Shown here in pieces: positions 7,755 to 14,940 of a DNA stretch of 31,498 nt (the first letter of the stretch is position 1; the number at the start of each line of letters is the position of its first letter). A model generated the notes under the pieces. The model was not told the origin of the DNA and searched no databases. It saw only the letters and a program-made list of their open reading frames with translations. The position numbers and the translations under genes were made by a program. The stretch covers positions 1-31,498 of the forward strand of contig JBKOVT010000375.1 in NCBI GenBank assembly GCA_046724035.1, given 5' to 3'. The stretch is from DATARH01 sp046724035 (GTDB taxonomy: Bacteria; Pseudomonadota; Alphaproteobacteria; ATCC43930; CGMCC-115725).

Positions 7755-9017
7755 ATGAGAGGGCGCGTGCAGGGCCGATTCTACGACGCGCTGGAAACCC
7801 GCAGCCCGGACGAGCGCGAGGCAGCGCTGATGATCGAGCTGCCGCGGGTCATCGCGGGGGCCAAAGCGCATGCCCCCGCCTATCGGGGGCTGCTTGCCAA
7901 GGTGCGGCCCGAGGATGTCACCGACCGGCGCGCGCTCGTGGATCTGCCGCTGACCCGGAAATCGGATCTGATCGAGATGCAGCGGCGCGACCCGCCCTTC
8001 GGCGGGCTGAACGCGGCGCCGATCGCCAGCCTCGCGCGGGTGTTCTCGTCACCCGGTCCGATCTATGAGGTCGAAGGCCGGCGGCCCGATTTCTTTCGCA
8101 TTGCGCGGGCGATGTACGCCGCCGGGATTCGGGGCGGCGAGCTGATCCACGTCGCCTTCTCGTATCATTTGACCCCGGCCGGCGCGATGGTCGACAGCGC
8201 CGCGCAGGCGCTCGGCTGCCCGGTCATTCCGGCTGGCACCGGCCAGACCGAACTCCAGCTCCGCACGATCACCGACCTGAAGCCCGATGCCTATGTCGGC
8301 ACGCCGTCCTTTCTGAAAATCCTGCTCGACCGCGCGGCCGAGCAAAACAGCGATATCAGCTCGATCAAAAAGGCGCTGGTCGGCGCCGAGGCGTTTCCGG
8401 CCGTGTTGCGCAGCGAGTTTCGCCAGCGCGGCATCACGGCATTGCAATGCTATGGCACCGCCGATCTCGGGCTGATCGCCTATGAGAGCATCGGCCCCGA
8501 TGGCGAGGTCTGCCCCGGCATGGTGCTCGACGAAGGAATCATCGTCGAACTGGTACAGCCGGGCACGGGGGATCCGGTGCCACCCGGAGAGGTCGGCGAG
8601 GTCGTCGTAACCACGCTGACCCCGGAATACCCGCTGATTCGCTTTGCGACCGGCGACCTCTCAGCGTTGCTGGCGGGCCCCAGCCCGTGCGGCCGGACCA
8701 ATCACCGCATCAAGGGCTGGATGGGCCGCGCCGATCAGACCGCAAAGGTGCGCGGCATGTTCGTGCATCCGGAGCAGGTCGCCGAAATCGTCCGCCGGCA
8801 CAAATCGATTATCCGAGCGCGGCTCATGATCGAGCGGCCGGCGAGCGCGGATCAGATGAGCTTGCACATCGAGATGGGCGAGCCGGCCGAAAGCATCGCC
8901 GCGATCGCCGAATCGGCACAGGCTGTTACAAAGCTCCGCGCCGAAATCGTGCGGGTTCCCGAAGGCAGTCTGCCGAATGACGGCAAGGTCATCGAGGACC
9001 GGCGCCCGGTCGATTAA
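7755..9017 (+). CDS. Phenylacetate-CoA ligase-like AMP-forming enzyme
   Basis: A 420-residue member of the PaaK-like branch of adenylate-forming enzymes, which activate a carboxylic acid with ATP and then usually load it onto CoA. Supporting motifs are YGTADLG (the YGxxE-type adenine-binding motif), IRFATGDLSAL, GRADQTAKVRGMFVHPEQV at the hinge to the C-terminal domain, and LPNDGKVIED carrying the C-terminal lysine. The phosphate-binding loop is atypical: FSSPGPI at 97-103 replaces the canonical SSGTTGxPT. No paa genes are nearby, so phenylacetate is only a family label. It starts at an ATG with a weak ribosome-binding site and ends about 78 bases before the hairpin array upstream of ccmA. 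Confidence 0.85.
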   Translation: MRGRVQGRFYDALETRSPDEREAALMIELPRVIAGAKAHAPAYRGLLAKVRPEDVTDRRALVDLPLTRKSDLIEMQRRDPPFGGLNAAPIASLARVFSSPGPIYEVEGRRPDFFRIARAMYAAGIRGGELIHVAFSYHLTPAGAMVDSAAQALGCPVIPAGTGQTELQLRTITDLKPDAYVGTPSFLKILLDRAAEQNSDISSIKKALVGAEAFPAVLRSEFRQRGITALQCYGTADLGLIAYESIGPDGEVCPGMVLDEGIIVELVQPGTGDPVPPGEVGEVVVTTLTPEYPLIRFATGDLSALLAGPSPCGRTNHRIKGWMGRADQTAKVRGMFVHPEQVAEIVRRHKSIIRARLMIERPASADQMSLHIEMGEPAESIAAIAESAQAVTKLRAEIVRVPEGSLPNDGKVIEDRRPVD

Positions 9018-9094
9018 GCTGTCGGTTAACAAGCTCCACTAAATAGCCTCAATTCGAGCATTTCGCGGTCGCAATCGGGAGCCATATGAGCAGC

Positions 9095-9200
9095 GTAAGG
9101 TTCTCCCTTACAGGTTTGTCCCCCAAACCTCGTCTCCGGCCGATCCCCTCGGCCGGCGGCTTCGCGGCTCCGGTTCTCCCCCTCCGGAGCCGCTTTTTTT
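9095..9200 (+). ncRNA. Candidate structured RNA: four hairpins with C-rich loops before ccmA
   Basis: Four perfect hairpins follow one another with little space. Hairpin 1 pairs 9095-9100 with 9106-9111 (loop TTCTC followed by CC). Hairpin 2 pairs 9112-9118 with 9124-9130 (loop TCCCC). Hairpin 3 pairs 9136-9143 with 9149-9156 (loop TCCCC). Hairpin 4 pairs 9164-9173 with 9184-9193 (loop TTCTCCCCCT) and is followed by seven T. The T-run fixes the plus strand. Repeated pyrimidine loops recall the CCUCC-loop (anti-Shine-Dalgarno) sRNAs of Alphaproteobacteria and the UCCC-loop sRNAs of Firmicutes, but I do not recognise the family. Possible promoter pieces (TTAACA at 9026; CATATG at 9083) are weak. 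It could be a free sRNA, a ccm leader/attenuator, or both. Confidence 0.55.
9164..9200 (+). terminator. Rho-independent terminator directly before ccmA
   Basis: A perfect 10-bp GC-rich stem (9164-9173 with 9184-9193) with a 10-base loop is followed by T at 9194-9200. Only 12 bases separate the T-run from the ccmA start codon, too few for a full promoter, so ccmA transcription must either pass through this terminator or start from an unrecognised site inside it. Confidence 0.8.
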
Positions 9201-9212
9201 AGGCCCGAAGGG

Positions 9213-9872
9213 TTGCCTCCCTTTTCCGAAACGGCCGAGCTTATCGGCGAAAACCTTGCCTGCCGCCGCGGCGAGCGGTTCGTCTTCGCCGGTGTTGATT
9301 GCCGCATCGCCGCCGGGGACGCGTTGCTGCTGACCGGGCCGAATGGCAGCGGCAAATCGAGCCTGCTGCGCCTTTTGGCGACACTGCTCGCGCCCGCCGC
9401 AGGGCGCCTGCTCTGGGGCGGCACCCCGGTCGAGGACGATTCGCCGGGGTATCGGGCCGCGGTCCATTATGTCGGGCACCTCGAAGGCGTGAAGCCGGCG
9501 CTCACTCCGCGCGAGATGCTGGGCTTCTGGGCGGCGTTGCGCGGCGTGCATCATCCCGCAATCGACGCGGCGCTCGCCGCCTTTGGCATCGAGCACATCG
9601 CCGATTGGCCATGCCGCTGGCTCTCGGCCGGCCAGCGGCGACGGCTCGCTCTGGCGCGACTCATCGCCGCCCCCGCGCCGGTATGGCTGCTTGATGAGCC
9701 TGCCGCCGCGCTCGACACCGACGGCGAAGCCCGCCTCGCCGCCGCGATGGCATCGCATCGTGCGGCGGGCGGCCGGGTTGCCGTCGCCACGCATCAGCCG
9801 CTCGCGCTGCCCGGTGCAACGACGCTGGCGCTCGACCGGTTTGCGGCGGCGCGCGATCCGATCGCCGTCTGA
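9213..9872 (+). CDS. ccmA: Heme exporter ATP-binding protein CcmA
   Basis: A 219-residue ABC ATPase of the CcmABCD complex, which uses ATP to release heme-loaded CcmE for cytochrome c maturation. The Walker A motif is GPNGSGKS (42-49), the ABC signature LSAGQRRRLALAR starts at 137, Walker B is VWLLDEP with Asp161/Glu162, and the switch histidine is in ATHQP. The start is doubtful: the only in-frame candidate upstream of the conserved part is TTG at 9213, directly abutting GAAGGG with no normal spacing, which suggests weak or coupled initiation. It overlaps ccmB by one base (TGATG). A terminator-ended hairpin array lies immediately upstream. Confidence 0.93.
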   Translation: MPPFSETAELIGENLACRRGERFVFAGVDCRIAAGDALLLTGPNGSGKSSLLRLLATLLAPAAGRLLWGGTPVEDDSPGYRAAVHYVGHLEGVKPALTPREMLGFWAALRGVHHPAIDAALAAFGIEHIADWPCRWLSAGQRRRLALARLIAAPAPVWLLDEPAAALDTDGEARLAAAMASHRAAGGRVAVATHQPLALPGATTLALDRFAAARDPIAV

Positions 9873-10537
9873 TGCGCGCCTTCTGCGGTCTGATCCACCA
9901 GGAGCTGCGGCTGGGGATGCGCCAGGGCGGCGATATCGGCCTCGTGCTCGGTTTTTTTGTGCTTGCGGTCATCCTGTTCCCGTTCGGGATCGGGCCGGAG
10001 CCGGAGCTGCTGCGGCGCGTCGCGGCCGGGATCGTCTGGGTCGCGGCCCTGCTCGCCGCCGTGTTGAGCCTCGACCGGCTGTTCGCCGCCGATTATGCCG
10101 ATGGCGGCCTCGACCAGATCGCCTTGTCGGCGATGCCGCTGGAGATGGCGGTGCTGGCCAAATCCGCTGCCCATTGGCTGACGACGGGGCTGCCGCTCGT
10201 CATCGTGAGCCCGCTGCTCGCGATGCTCGTCGATCTCGACCCGGCGGCATTGCCGAGCCTCGTCCTCGGGCTGTTGCTCGGGACGCCGGCGATGAGCCTC
10301 GTCGGCGCGATCGCGGCGGGTTTGAGCCTCGGCGCGCGCCGGCCGGGCGTGCTGATAACCCTGCTGGTGCTACCGCTTTACCTGCCGCCCTTGATTTTCG
10401 GGACGGGCGCGGTCGAGGCGAGCCTTGCCGCCGAGGGGGCGCGCGCGCATCTGCTGCTGCTGGCCGCGCTGACCGTGGCGGCGGTGCCGCTCGCGCCTCT
10501 CGCTGCCGCCGCAGCGTTGCGGCAGGCGCTCGACTGA
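9872..10537 (+). CDS. ccmB: Heme exporter membrane protein CcmB
   Basis: A 221-residue polytopic inner-membrane protein with about six hydrophobic segments. It has the CcmB opening IHQELRLGMRQGGDIGLVLG, then LFAADYADGGLDQIALSAMPLE, the conserved segment that follows the second span. It forms the membrane part of the ABC complex with CcmA and CcmC. Its ATG shares a base with the ccmA stop. About 70 bases separate it from ccmC. Confidence 0.93.
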   Translation: MRAFCGLIHQELRLGMRQGGDIGLVLGFFVLAVILFPFGIGPEPELLRRVAAGIVWVAALLAAVLSLDRLFAADYADGGLDQIALSAMPLEMAVLAKSAAHWLTTGLPLVIVSPLLAMLVDLDPAALPSLVLGLLLGTPAMSLVGAIAAGLSLGARRPGVLITLLVLPLYLPPLIFGTGAVEASLAAEGARAHLLLLAALTVAAVPLAPLAAAAALRQALD

Positions 10538-10607
10538 AATGCCTGCGGCTCAGCGACACTGACGCCGCTCCGGGGATGAGCTACAACCCGCCGCGTCGAG
10601 GGATTAC

Positions 10608-11393
10608 TTGATTCCAATGCTGAGCCATCTGGCCAACCCAGCCCGTTTTATGCGGATCAGCGGCATCGCCTTGCCGTGGCTCGGCGGCATAAGCCTGGTT
10701 GTGCTCGCGCTCGGCCTCGTCTGGTCGCTGATCCTCGCGCCCCCCGATTACCAGCAGGGTGAGAGCGTCCGGATCATGTTTATCCATGTCCCGGCGGCCT
10801 GGATGGCGTTGTCGGTCTATCTGTTTGTCGCGGTCGCCAGCGCCATCGCGCTGATCTGGCGGCATCCGCTGGCCGAGATCGCGGCGCAGTCCGCCGCCCC
10901 GATCGGCGCCGGTTTCACCTTCGTCTGCCTCGCGACCGGATCCCTTTGGGGCCGGCCGATGTGGGGAATATGGTGGGTGTGGGATGCGCGGCTGACCTCG
11001 GTTTTGGTCCTGTTCTTTCTCTATCTCGGCTATATCGCGCTGGTGAATGCCTTTGACGATGCGAGCCGCGGCGGGCGCGCCGGATCGCTCCTGGCGCTGG
11101 TCGGCATCGTCAACCTGCCGATTATCAAATTCTCGGTCGATTGGTGGAACACGTTGCATCAGCCGGCCAGCGTCTTCCGCTTCGGCGGCCCGACGATCGA
11201 CCTCTCGATGCTCGTCCCGCTCCTCGTCATGGCGTCGGGATTTACCCTATTGTTCGGGTGGCTTCTGTTGTTGCGCATGCGCACCGCGCTCAACGAGCGC
11301 CGATTGCGCGCATTGCGCATCTACGGGCAGGCGGCAACCGCCGGTGCGGCCGGAGAGCCGGCGAGCGCGGCCGCGCGCCCGGCCTGGCGCTGA
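10608..11393 (+). CDS. ccmC: Heme transfer protein CcmC
   Basis: A 261-residue inner-membrane heme-handling protein that attaches heme to CcmE on the periplasmic side. The tryptophan-rich signature WGIWWVWDARLTS is at 119-131, flanked by the two axial histidines in MFIHVPAAW (His60) and NTLHQPASV (His184). Six transmembrane segments are visible. Two starts are possible: TTG at 10608, four bases after AGGGA, or ATG at 10617, thirteen bases after it. TTG fits the ribosome-binding site better; ATG would remove only three residues. The stop overlaps the ccmD start. Confidence 0.95.
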   Translation: MIPMLSHLANPARFMRISGIALPWLGGISLVVLALGLVWSLILAPPDYQQGESVRIMFIHVPAAWMALSVYLFVAVASAIALIWRHPLAEIAAQSAAPIGAGFTFVCLATGSLWGRPMWGIWWVWDARLTSVLVLFFLYLGYIALVNAFDDASRGGRAGSLLALVGIVNLPIIKFSVDWWNTLHQPASVFRFGGPTIDLSMLVPLLVMASGFTLLFGWLLLLRMRTALNERRLRALRIYGQAATAGAAGEPASAAARPAWR

Positions 11394-11572
11394 TGGCGAT
11401 GGGCGCGCTCACGACGTATTTCGCGATGGGCGGCTATGCCGGATTCGTGTGGCCCGCTTATGGGATCGCTGCGGCCGTGCTGGGCGGGCTCGCGCTCCAG
11501 TCGTGGCGGCATTACCGCGCCAGCCGTGACGCTTTGGCCGCCGCGCAACGGCCACGCGATTCGCGGGAATGA
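11393..11572 (+). CDS. ccmD: Heme exporter small subunit CcmD
   Basis: A 59-residue single-span protein with the CcmD hallmark YFAMGGYAGFVWPAYG followed by a hydrophobic helix and a basic tail (SWRHYRASRDAL). CcmD stabilises the CcmABC complex and is needed to release holo-CcmE. The ATG at 11393 shares a base with the ccmC stop, and the gene overlaps ccmE by four bases. Confidence 0.93.
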   Translation: MAMGALTTYFAMGGYAGFVWPAYGIAAAVLGGLALQSWRHYRASRDALAAAQRPRDSRE

Positions 11573-12051
11573 CCCGGAAACGGCGGCGCCTGTTGACGGT
11601 TGTGGCGGGTCTCGTTGCGCTCGGCGCGGCGACGGCGCTCGTGCTCGCCGCCTTTAACGACAACCTGGTCTTTTTCTACAGCCCGAGCGAACTGGCCACG
11701 AAGCACGTCGCGCCGGACCGGCGGATCCGCATCGGCGGCCTCGTCGAGGCAAACAGCGTCGCCAGGCAGGTGGACGGCCATGCCGTCGCGTTCCGCGTGA
11801 GTGATGGTCAAACGGAGCTGCGGGTCGTCTATGACGGCATCCTGCCGGATTTGTTCCGCGAGGGGCAGGGGGTCGTCGCCGAAGGAAAATTGGGCCGCGA
11901 CGGCGTCTTTGTCGCCTCGAACGTGCTTGCCAAGCACGACGAAAAATATATGCCGCCCGAGGTCGCCGAAGCGCTCAAGAAAAGCGGGCGCTGGCAGGAA
12001 GGCAGCACGCCGTCCGGCAAGCCGGCCGCCTTGCCGGCAAAGGCGCCCTAA
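11569..12051 (+). CDS. ccmE: Heme chaperone CcmE
   Basis: A 160-residue periplasmic heme chaperone anchored by an N-terminal span (residues 8-28). The OB-fold domain contains VFFYSPSEL, IRIGGLVEANSV and the heme-attachment motif LAKHDEKYMP, with His123 as the covalent heme ligand and Tyr127 as its usual partner. The tail after GRWQEG is Pro/Ala/Lys-rich and probably flexible. The ATGA overlap with ccmD makes it the last gene of this unit. ccmF, ccmG and ccmH do not follow, so the apocytochrome-ligation half must lie elsewhere in the genome. Confidence 0.95.
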   Translation: MTRKRRRLLTVVAGLVALGAATALVLAAFNDNLVFFYSPSELATKHVAPDRRIRIGGLVEANSVARQVDGHAVAFRVSDGQTELRVVYDGILPDLFREGQGVVAEGKLGRDGVFVASNVLAKHDEKYMPPEVAEALKKSGRWQEGSTPSGKPAALPAKAP

Positions 12052-12088
12052 TTGTTTTTGTCATTTCGAGCAAAGAGCTCCTCCAAAA

Positions 12089-12168
12089 TAGGTCCCGGCG
12101 AAGGCCGGGACCCATCCAGCTATCGCACGAGCGACTGACAAATGGGTCCCGGCCTGCGCCGGGCCCTA
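12089..12168. repeat. Composite palindromic repeat after ccmE
   Basis: Two 27-base arms, 12089-12115 and 12142-12168, are inverted copies of one another with two mismatches. Each arm is itself palindromic around a GGTCCCGGC core. This is typical of alphaproteobacterial intergenic palindromic elements. It sits between ccmE and the convergent GNAT gene and could act as a two-way terminator. Confidence 0.8.
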
Positions 12169-12219
12169 ATTTTGGGCTGATAGCGGATTTAGCGAAGCTC
12201 CAGTTGATCGGTTCGCACG

Positions 12220-12774
12220 CTAGGCCTCGGGCGGGCGGTCGGCGCCGGCCTTGGTGGCGAGAAATCGCGGCAGGTCGGGCCAGGCATAGCCAGAGGCTTC
12301 GACCTTTTTGCCGCCGACCGCGAACATTTTGCGCTGCACCTCGCGCCCGCCGAGGCGTTGGTAAAAAAACCGCCCTGGATTGTCGCGCAACACCCAGATG
12401 ATCGCCGAGCCGCAGCCCTGGTCCACCAGCCGCTCGAATAGTGCGAGGAGGAGCCGGCGGCCGATGCCCTGGTTCTGCCAGTCGGGCGCGACATAGAGGG
12501 TAAAAACCTCCCCGGCGAATTCCGGCTCGCCGCGGCAGCGGCCGCAGCTGCCGAAACCGAGGATATGCCCATCCTGATTGACCGCGACGCGCACATCGTG
12601 CGGTTCGCGCTCGATGACGGTGGCCCAGCCGAGCTCACGCCGCTGCGTCGACAGCCCGACCAGAAAAGGCGCCGCCAGAATGCCGGCATAGGTCGCGCGC
12701 CAAGTCTCGACATCGAGCCGCGCGATGCCACGCGCGTCGCCGGGCCGTCCGCTGCGGATCGTTATCTCGTCCAT
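12220..12774 (-). CDS. GNAT-family N-acetyltransferase
   Basis: A 184-residue GCN5-related acetyltransferase: MDEITIRSGRPGDARGIARL opens the fold, and LYVAPDWQNQGIGRRLL at 93-109 carries the acetyl-CoA pyrophosphate loop (QNQGIG). Later elements (WVLRDNPGRFFYQRLGG) match the usual fourth motif. The frame is open upstream to 12882, but the fold begins at the ATG at 12774, so that start is preferred; its ribosome-binding site is weak (AACGGG). It faces the ccm cluster and is divergent from the IalB-like gene. The substrate, protein or small amine, cannot be told. Confidence 0.88.
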   Translation of the reverse strand: MDEITIRSGRPGDARGIARLDVETWRATYAGILAAPFLVGLSTQRRELGWATVIEREPHDVRVAVNQDGHILGFGSCGRCRGEPEFAGEVFTLYVAPDWQNQGIGRRLLLALFERLVDQGCGSAIIWVLRDNPGRFFYQRLGGREVQRKMFAVGGKKVEASGYAWPDLPRFLATKAGADRPPEA

Positions 12775-12895
12775 CCCGTTGCATTGTGCCCGGTTTTGCG
12801 TGCCCTGGGGAGAGCGTTCCTGTCCGTCGGTGTCAATCTGAGGGCGCGCAGCTTCGCGCGTGGCATTCGCGGACCGTGCCAATTATGGTGCGCCC

Positions 12896-13474
12896 ATGCT
12901 CCCGCTCCGGCTGTTCATTCTCGCGACGATGGCGCTTCTGGCCGCGCTGGCCCCCGCGGAGGCGGCACACAAAAAGAAGAAGCCTGCGCCCGCTCCCGCT
13001 CCGGCCGAGGCGCCCGCGCCAAAAGCGGGCGCGGCGCAGCCTCTGGGACAAAGTGGCTCCTGGACCGCGTACCAGGCGCAGGACGGCACCGGGCTTGTCT
13101 GCTACGTCATGGCGCAGCCGCAGAAGAGCGAGCCGGCCGGGGGTTCGCGCAAGGCTATGGCGATGGTGACGCATCGCCCGGGCGAGAAAATCGCCAATGT
13201 CGTCAGCTTTGTCGAAGGCTACCCGGTCAAGCCGGGCAGCGAAGTGCAGATCGATATCGGCGGCAGCAAATTCGACCTCTTTACCAAGGACGACAGCGCC
13301 TGGGCCCGCACCGCCGAGCTCGACCGCATGATCGTCGCCTCGCTCGGCAAGGCGAAGCAGGTCGTCGTGCGCGGCGCGCCGCAAAAGGGCACGGCCACGA
13401 CCGACACCTATGCGCTCGCCGGTTTCGCAAAGGCTCTCGCGCTGATCGACAAGGCCTGCGGCGTCAAACGATAG
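12896..13474 (+). CDS. Invasion-associated locus B (IalB) family exported protein
   Basis: A 192-residue exported protein. The ATG at 12896 begins a signal peptide (MLPLRLFILATMALLAALAP) followed by a Lys-rich and Pro/Ala-rich linker. The body matches the IalB family: GLVCYVMAQPQKSEP, MVTHRPGEKIANVVSFVEGY, a central SKFDLFTKDDSAWART, then GTATTDTYALAGFAKAL and a final DKACG. The two cysteines (VCYV and KACG) probably form a disulfide. Homologs are periplasmic or outer-membrane-associated; the name comes from Bartonella, where it helps erythrocyte invasion, and most alphaproteobacterial members are in non-pathogens with no known function. It lies upstream of rlmN, separated by a repeat block. 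Confidence 0.85.
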   Translation: MLPLRLFILATMALLAALAPAEAAHKKKKPAPAPAPAEAPAPKAGAAQPLGQSGSWTAYQAQDGTGLVCYVMAQPQKSEPAGGSRKAMAMVTHRPGEKIANVVSFVEGYPVKPGSEVQIDIGGSKFDLFTKDDSAWARTAELDRMIVASLGKAKQVVVRGAPQKGTATTDTYALAGFAKALALIDKACGVKR

Positions 13475-13507
13475 GGGGCCAGACAAAAACCCTGTCCGCT
13501 ATTGCCC

Positions 13508-13648
13508 GGCTCCTCCCCTGCGAAGGGGGGAGGTCGGCGACCCCGGACCCGTCCGGGGGAGCCGGAGGGGGGGCAAAAGCACGCTGTCAACAGCCCCCTC
13601 CACCATGCTTTGCATGGTCCCCCTCCCCCGCTTCGCAGGGGAGGAGCC
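13508..13648. repeat. Composite inverted repeat upstream of rlmN
   Basis: The outer arms 13508-13533 and 13622-13648 are near-perfect inverted copies (one extra base in the right arm) around a G/C-rich middle. The right half, 13592-13647, recurs at 16200-16255 with a single mismatch in 56 bases. The block lies between the IalB-like gene and the rlmN start at 13692. Confidence 0.85.
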
Positions 13649-13691
13649 AACCAAGTTGCGGCCGCGGCGCTCGCGGTCCATATCTTGCGCG

Positions 13692-14810
13692 ATGTCTGTC
13701 GAAACAGCCGCGAATCGGCCGCGGCGCAACCTCGTCGGCTTGAGCCGGGCTGAGCTGGCCGCGGAAATGGCCGGCTTCGGCGCCGAGCCGTTTCGTGCGC
13801 GCCAGCTCTGGCATTGGATCTATCACCGCGGGGTCACCGATTTCGCGGTCATGACCAATCTGGCTAAGGGGTTCCGGGAGCGGCTTGCCGAGAACTATGA
13901 ATTGCGCCGGCCCGACATCAGCCGCGCCCTCGCCTCCCTCGACGGCACGCGCAAATGGCTGTTGCGCTTTGATGACGCGCAGGAGGTCGAGACCGTCCAC
14001 ATCCCGGAGAGCGACCGCGGCACATTGTGCGTATCCTCGCAGGTCGGCTGCACTTTGACCTGTACCTTCTGTCATACTGGGACACAGCGGCTGGTACGGA
14101 ATCTGAGCGCGGCGGAGATCGTCGGGCAGATCATGATCGCGCGCGACGCGCTCGGCGAATGGCCCTCGCCAAAAGACGACCGCCAGCTCACGAACATCGT
14201 GCTGATGGGAATGGGCGAGCCGCTCTACAATTTCGACAGTGTCGCCGCCGCGATGAAGATCGCGATGGATCCTGAAGGCCTCGCGGTCTCGCGGCGCAAG
14301 ATCACATTGTCGACCTCGGGCGTCGTGCCGATGATCGAGCGCTGCGGCCGGGAACTCGGGGTCAATCTCGCGATCTCGCTGCACGCCGTGACCGACGAAT
14401 TGCGCAACACCCTCGTGCCGCTCAACAAGAAATATCCGATCGCCGAATTGCTCGACGCGTGCCGCACCTACCCCGGATCGAGCAATGCGCGCCGCATCAC
14501 CTTCGAATACGTCATGCTGCGGGGCGTCAACGACAGCCCGGCCGAGGCGAAGGAACTCGTGCGGCTGCTCAAGGGCATCCCGGCCAAGGTCAATCTGATC
14601 CCGTTCAACCCATGGCCCGGCGCGCCCTATGAGTGCTCCTCGGACCGGGCGATCAAGGCGTTTTCCAACATCGTGTTCGAGGCCGGCTATTCGGCGCCGG
14701 TCAGGACGCCGCGCGGCCGCGACATCTTCGCCGCCTGCGGCCAGCTCAAATCGGCGAGCGTGCGCGCCCGCCGCACGATCCCAGCGCCAGCGCCGCAGCC
14801 CGCAGCCTAG
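13692..14810 (+). CDS. rlmN: Dual-specificity RNA methyltransferase RlmN
   Basis: A 372-residue radical-SAM enzyme that makes 2-methyladenosine at 23S rRNA A2503 and at A37 of some tRNAs. The cluster-binding motif CTLTCTFCHTG has Cys120, Cys124 and Cys127; the methyl-carrying cysteine is Cys349 in IFAACGQL. Other landmarks are the N-terminal RARQLWHWIYHRGV, VLMGMGEPLYN and LNKKYPIAELL. The ATG at 13692 (MSVETAANRP) is chosen because the open frame upstream to 13605 is derived from the intergenic repeat. It ends two bases before another repeat and precedes argG. Confidence 0.96.
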   Translation: MSVETAANRPRRNLVGLSRAELAAEMAGFGAEPFRARQLWHWIYHRGVTDFAVMTNLAKGFRERLAENYELRRPDISRALASLDGTRKWLLRFDDAQEVETVHIPESDRGTLCVSSQVGCTLTCTFCHTGTQRLVRNLSAAEIVGQIMIARDALGEWPSPKDDRQLTNIVLMGMGEPLYNFDSVAAAMKIAMDPEGLAVSRRKITLSTSGVVPMIERCGRELGVNLAISLHAVTDELRNTLVPLNKKYPIAELLDACRTYPGSSNARRITFEYVMLRGVNDSPAEAKELVRLLKGIPAKVNLIPFNPWPGAPYECSSDRAIKAFSNIVFEAGYSAPVRTPRGRDIFAACGQLKSASVRARRTIPAPAPQPAA

Positions 14811-14811
14811 C

Positions 14812-14900
14812 TGTCATTGCGAGGCGCGAAGCGCCGAAGCAATCTCGTGCAGTCCCGCGCCCTGCCCCATCGAGATTGCTTCGCTTCGCTCGCAATGACG
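14812..14900. repeat. Palindromic repeat between rlmN and argG
   Basis: The arms 14813-14846 and 14871-14900 are imperfect inverted copies that begin GTCATTGCGAG and end CTCGCAATGAC, with AAGCAATCTCG and CGAGATTGCTT inside. This sequence type is widespread in alphaproteobacterial intergenic regions. It starts immediately after the rlmN stop and may act as its terminator. Confidence 0.85.
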
Positions 14901-14940
14901 GGTAAAGGGGTGCAGCGAGGGTACTGAGCGGGGCGCAAGT

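Noticed and set aside
9095..9200. CsrA-titrating RNA on the minus strand (loops would read GGGGA)
   Set aside because: The only T-run and terminator geometry are on the plus strand; the minus-strand end near 9095 has no terminator.
10576..10611. 11-codon frame between ccmB and ccmC
   Set aside because: Very short, no proper ribosome-binding site, and no composition signal; treated as chance.
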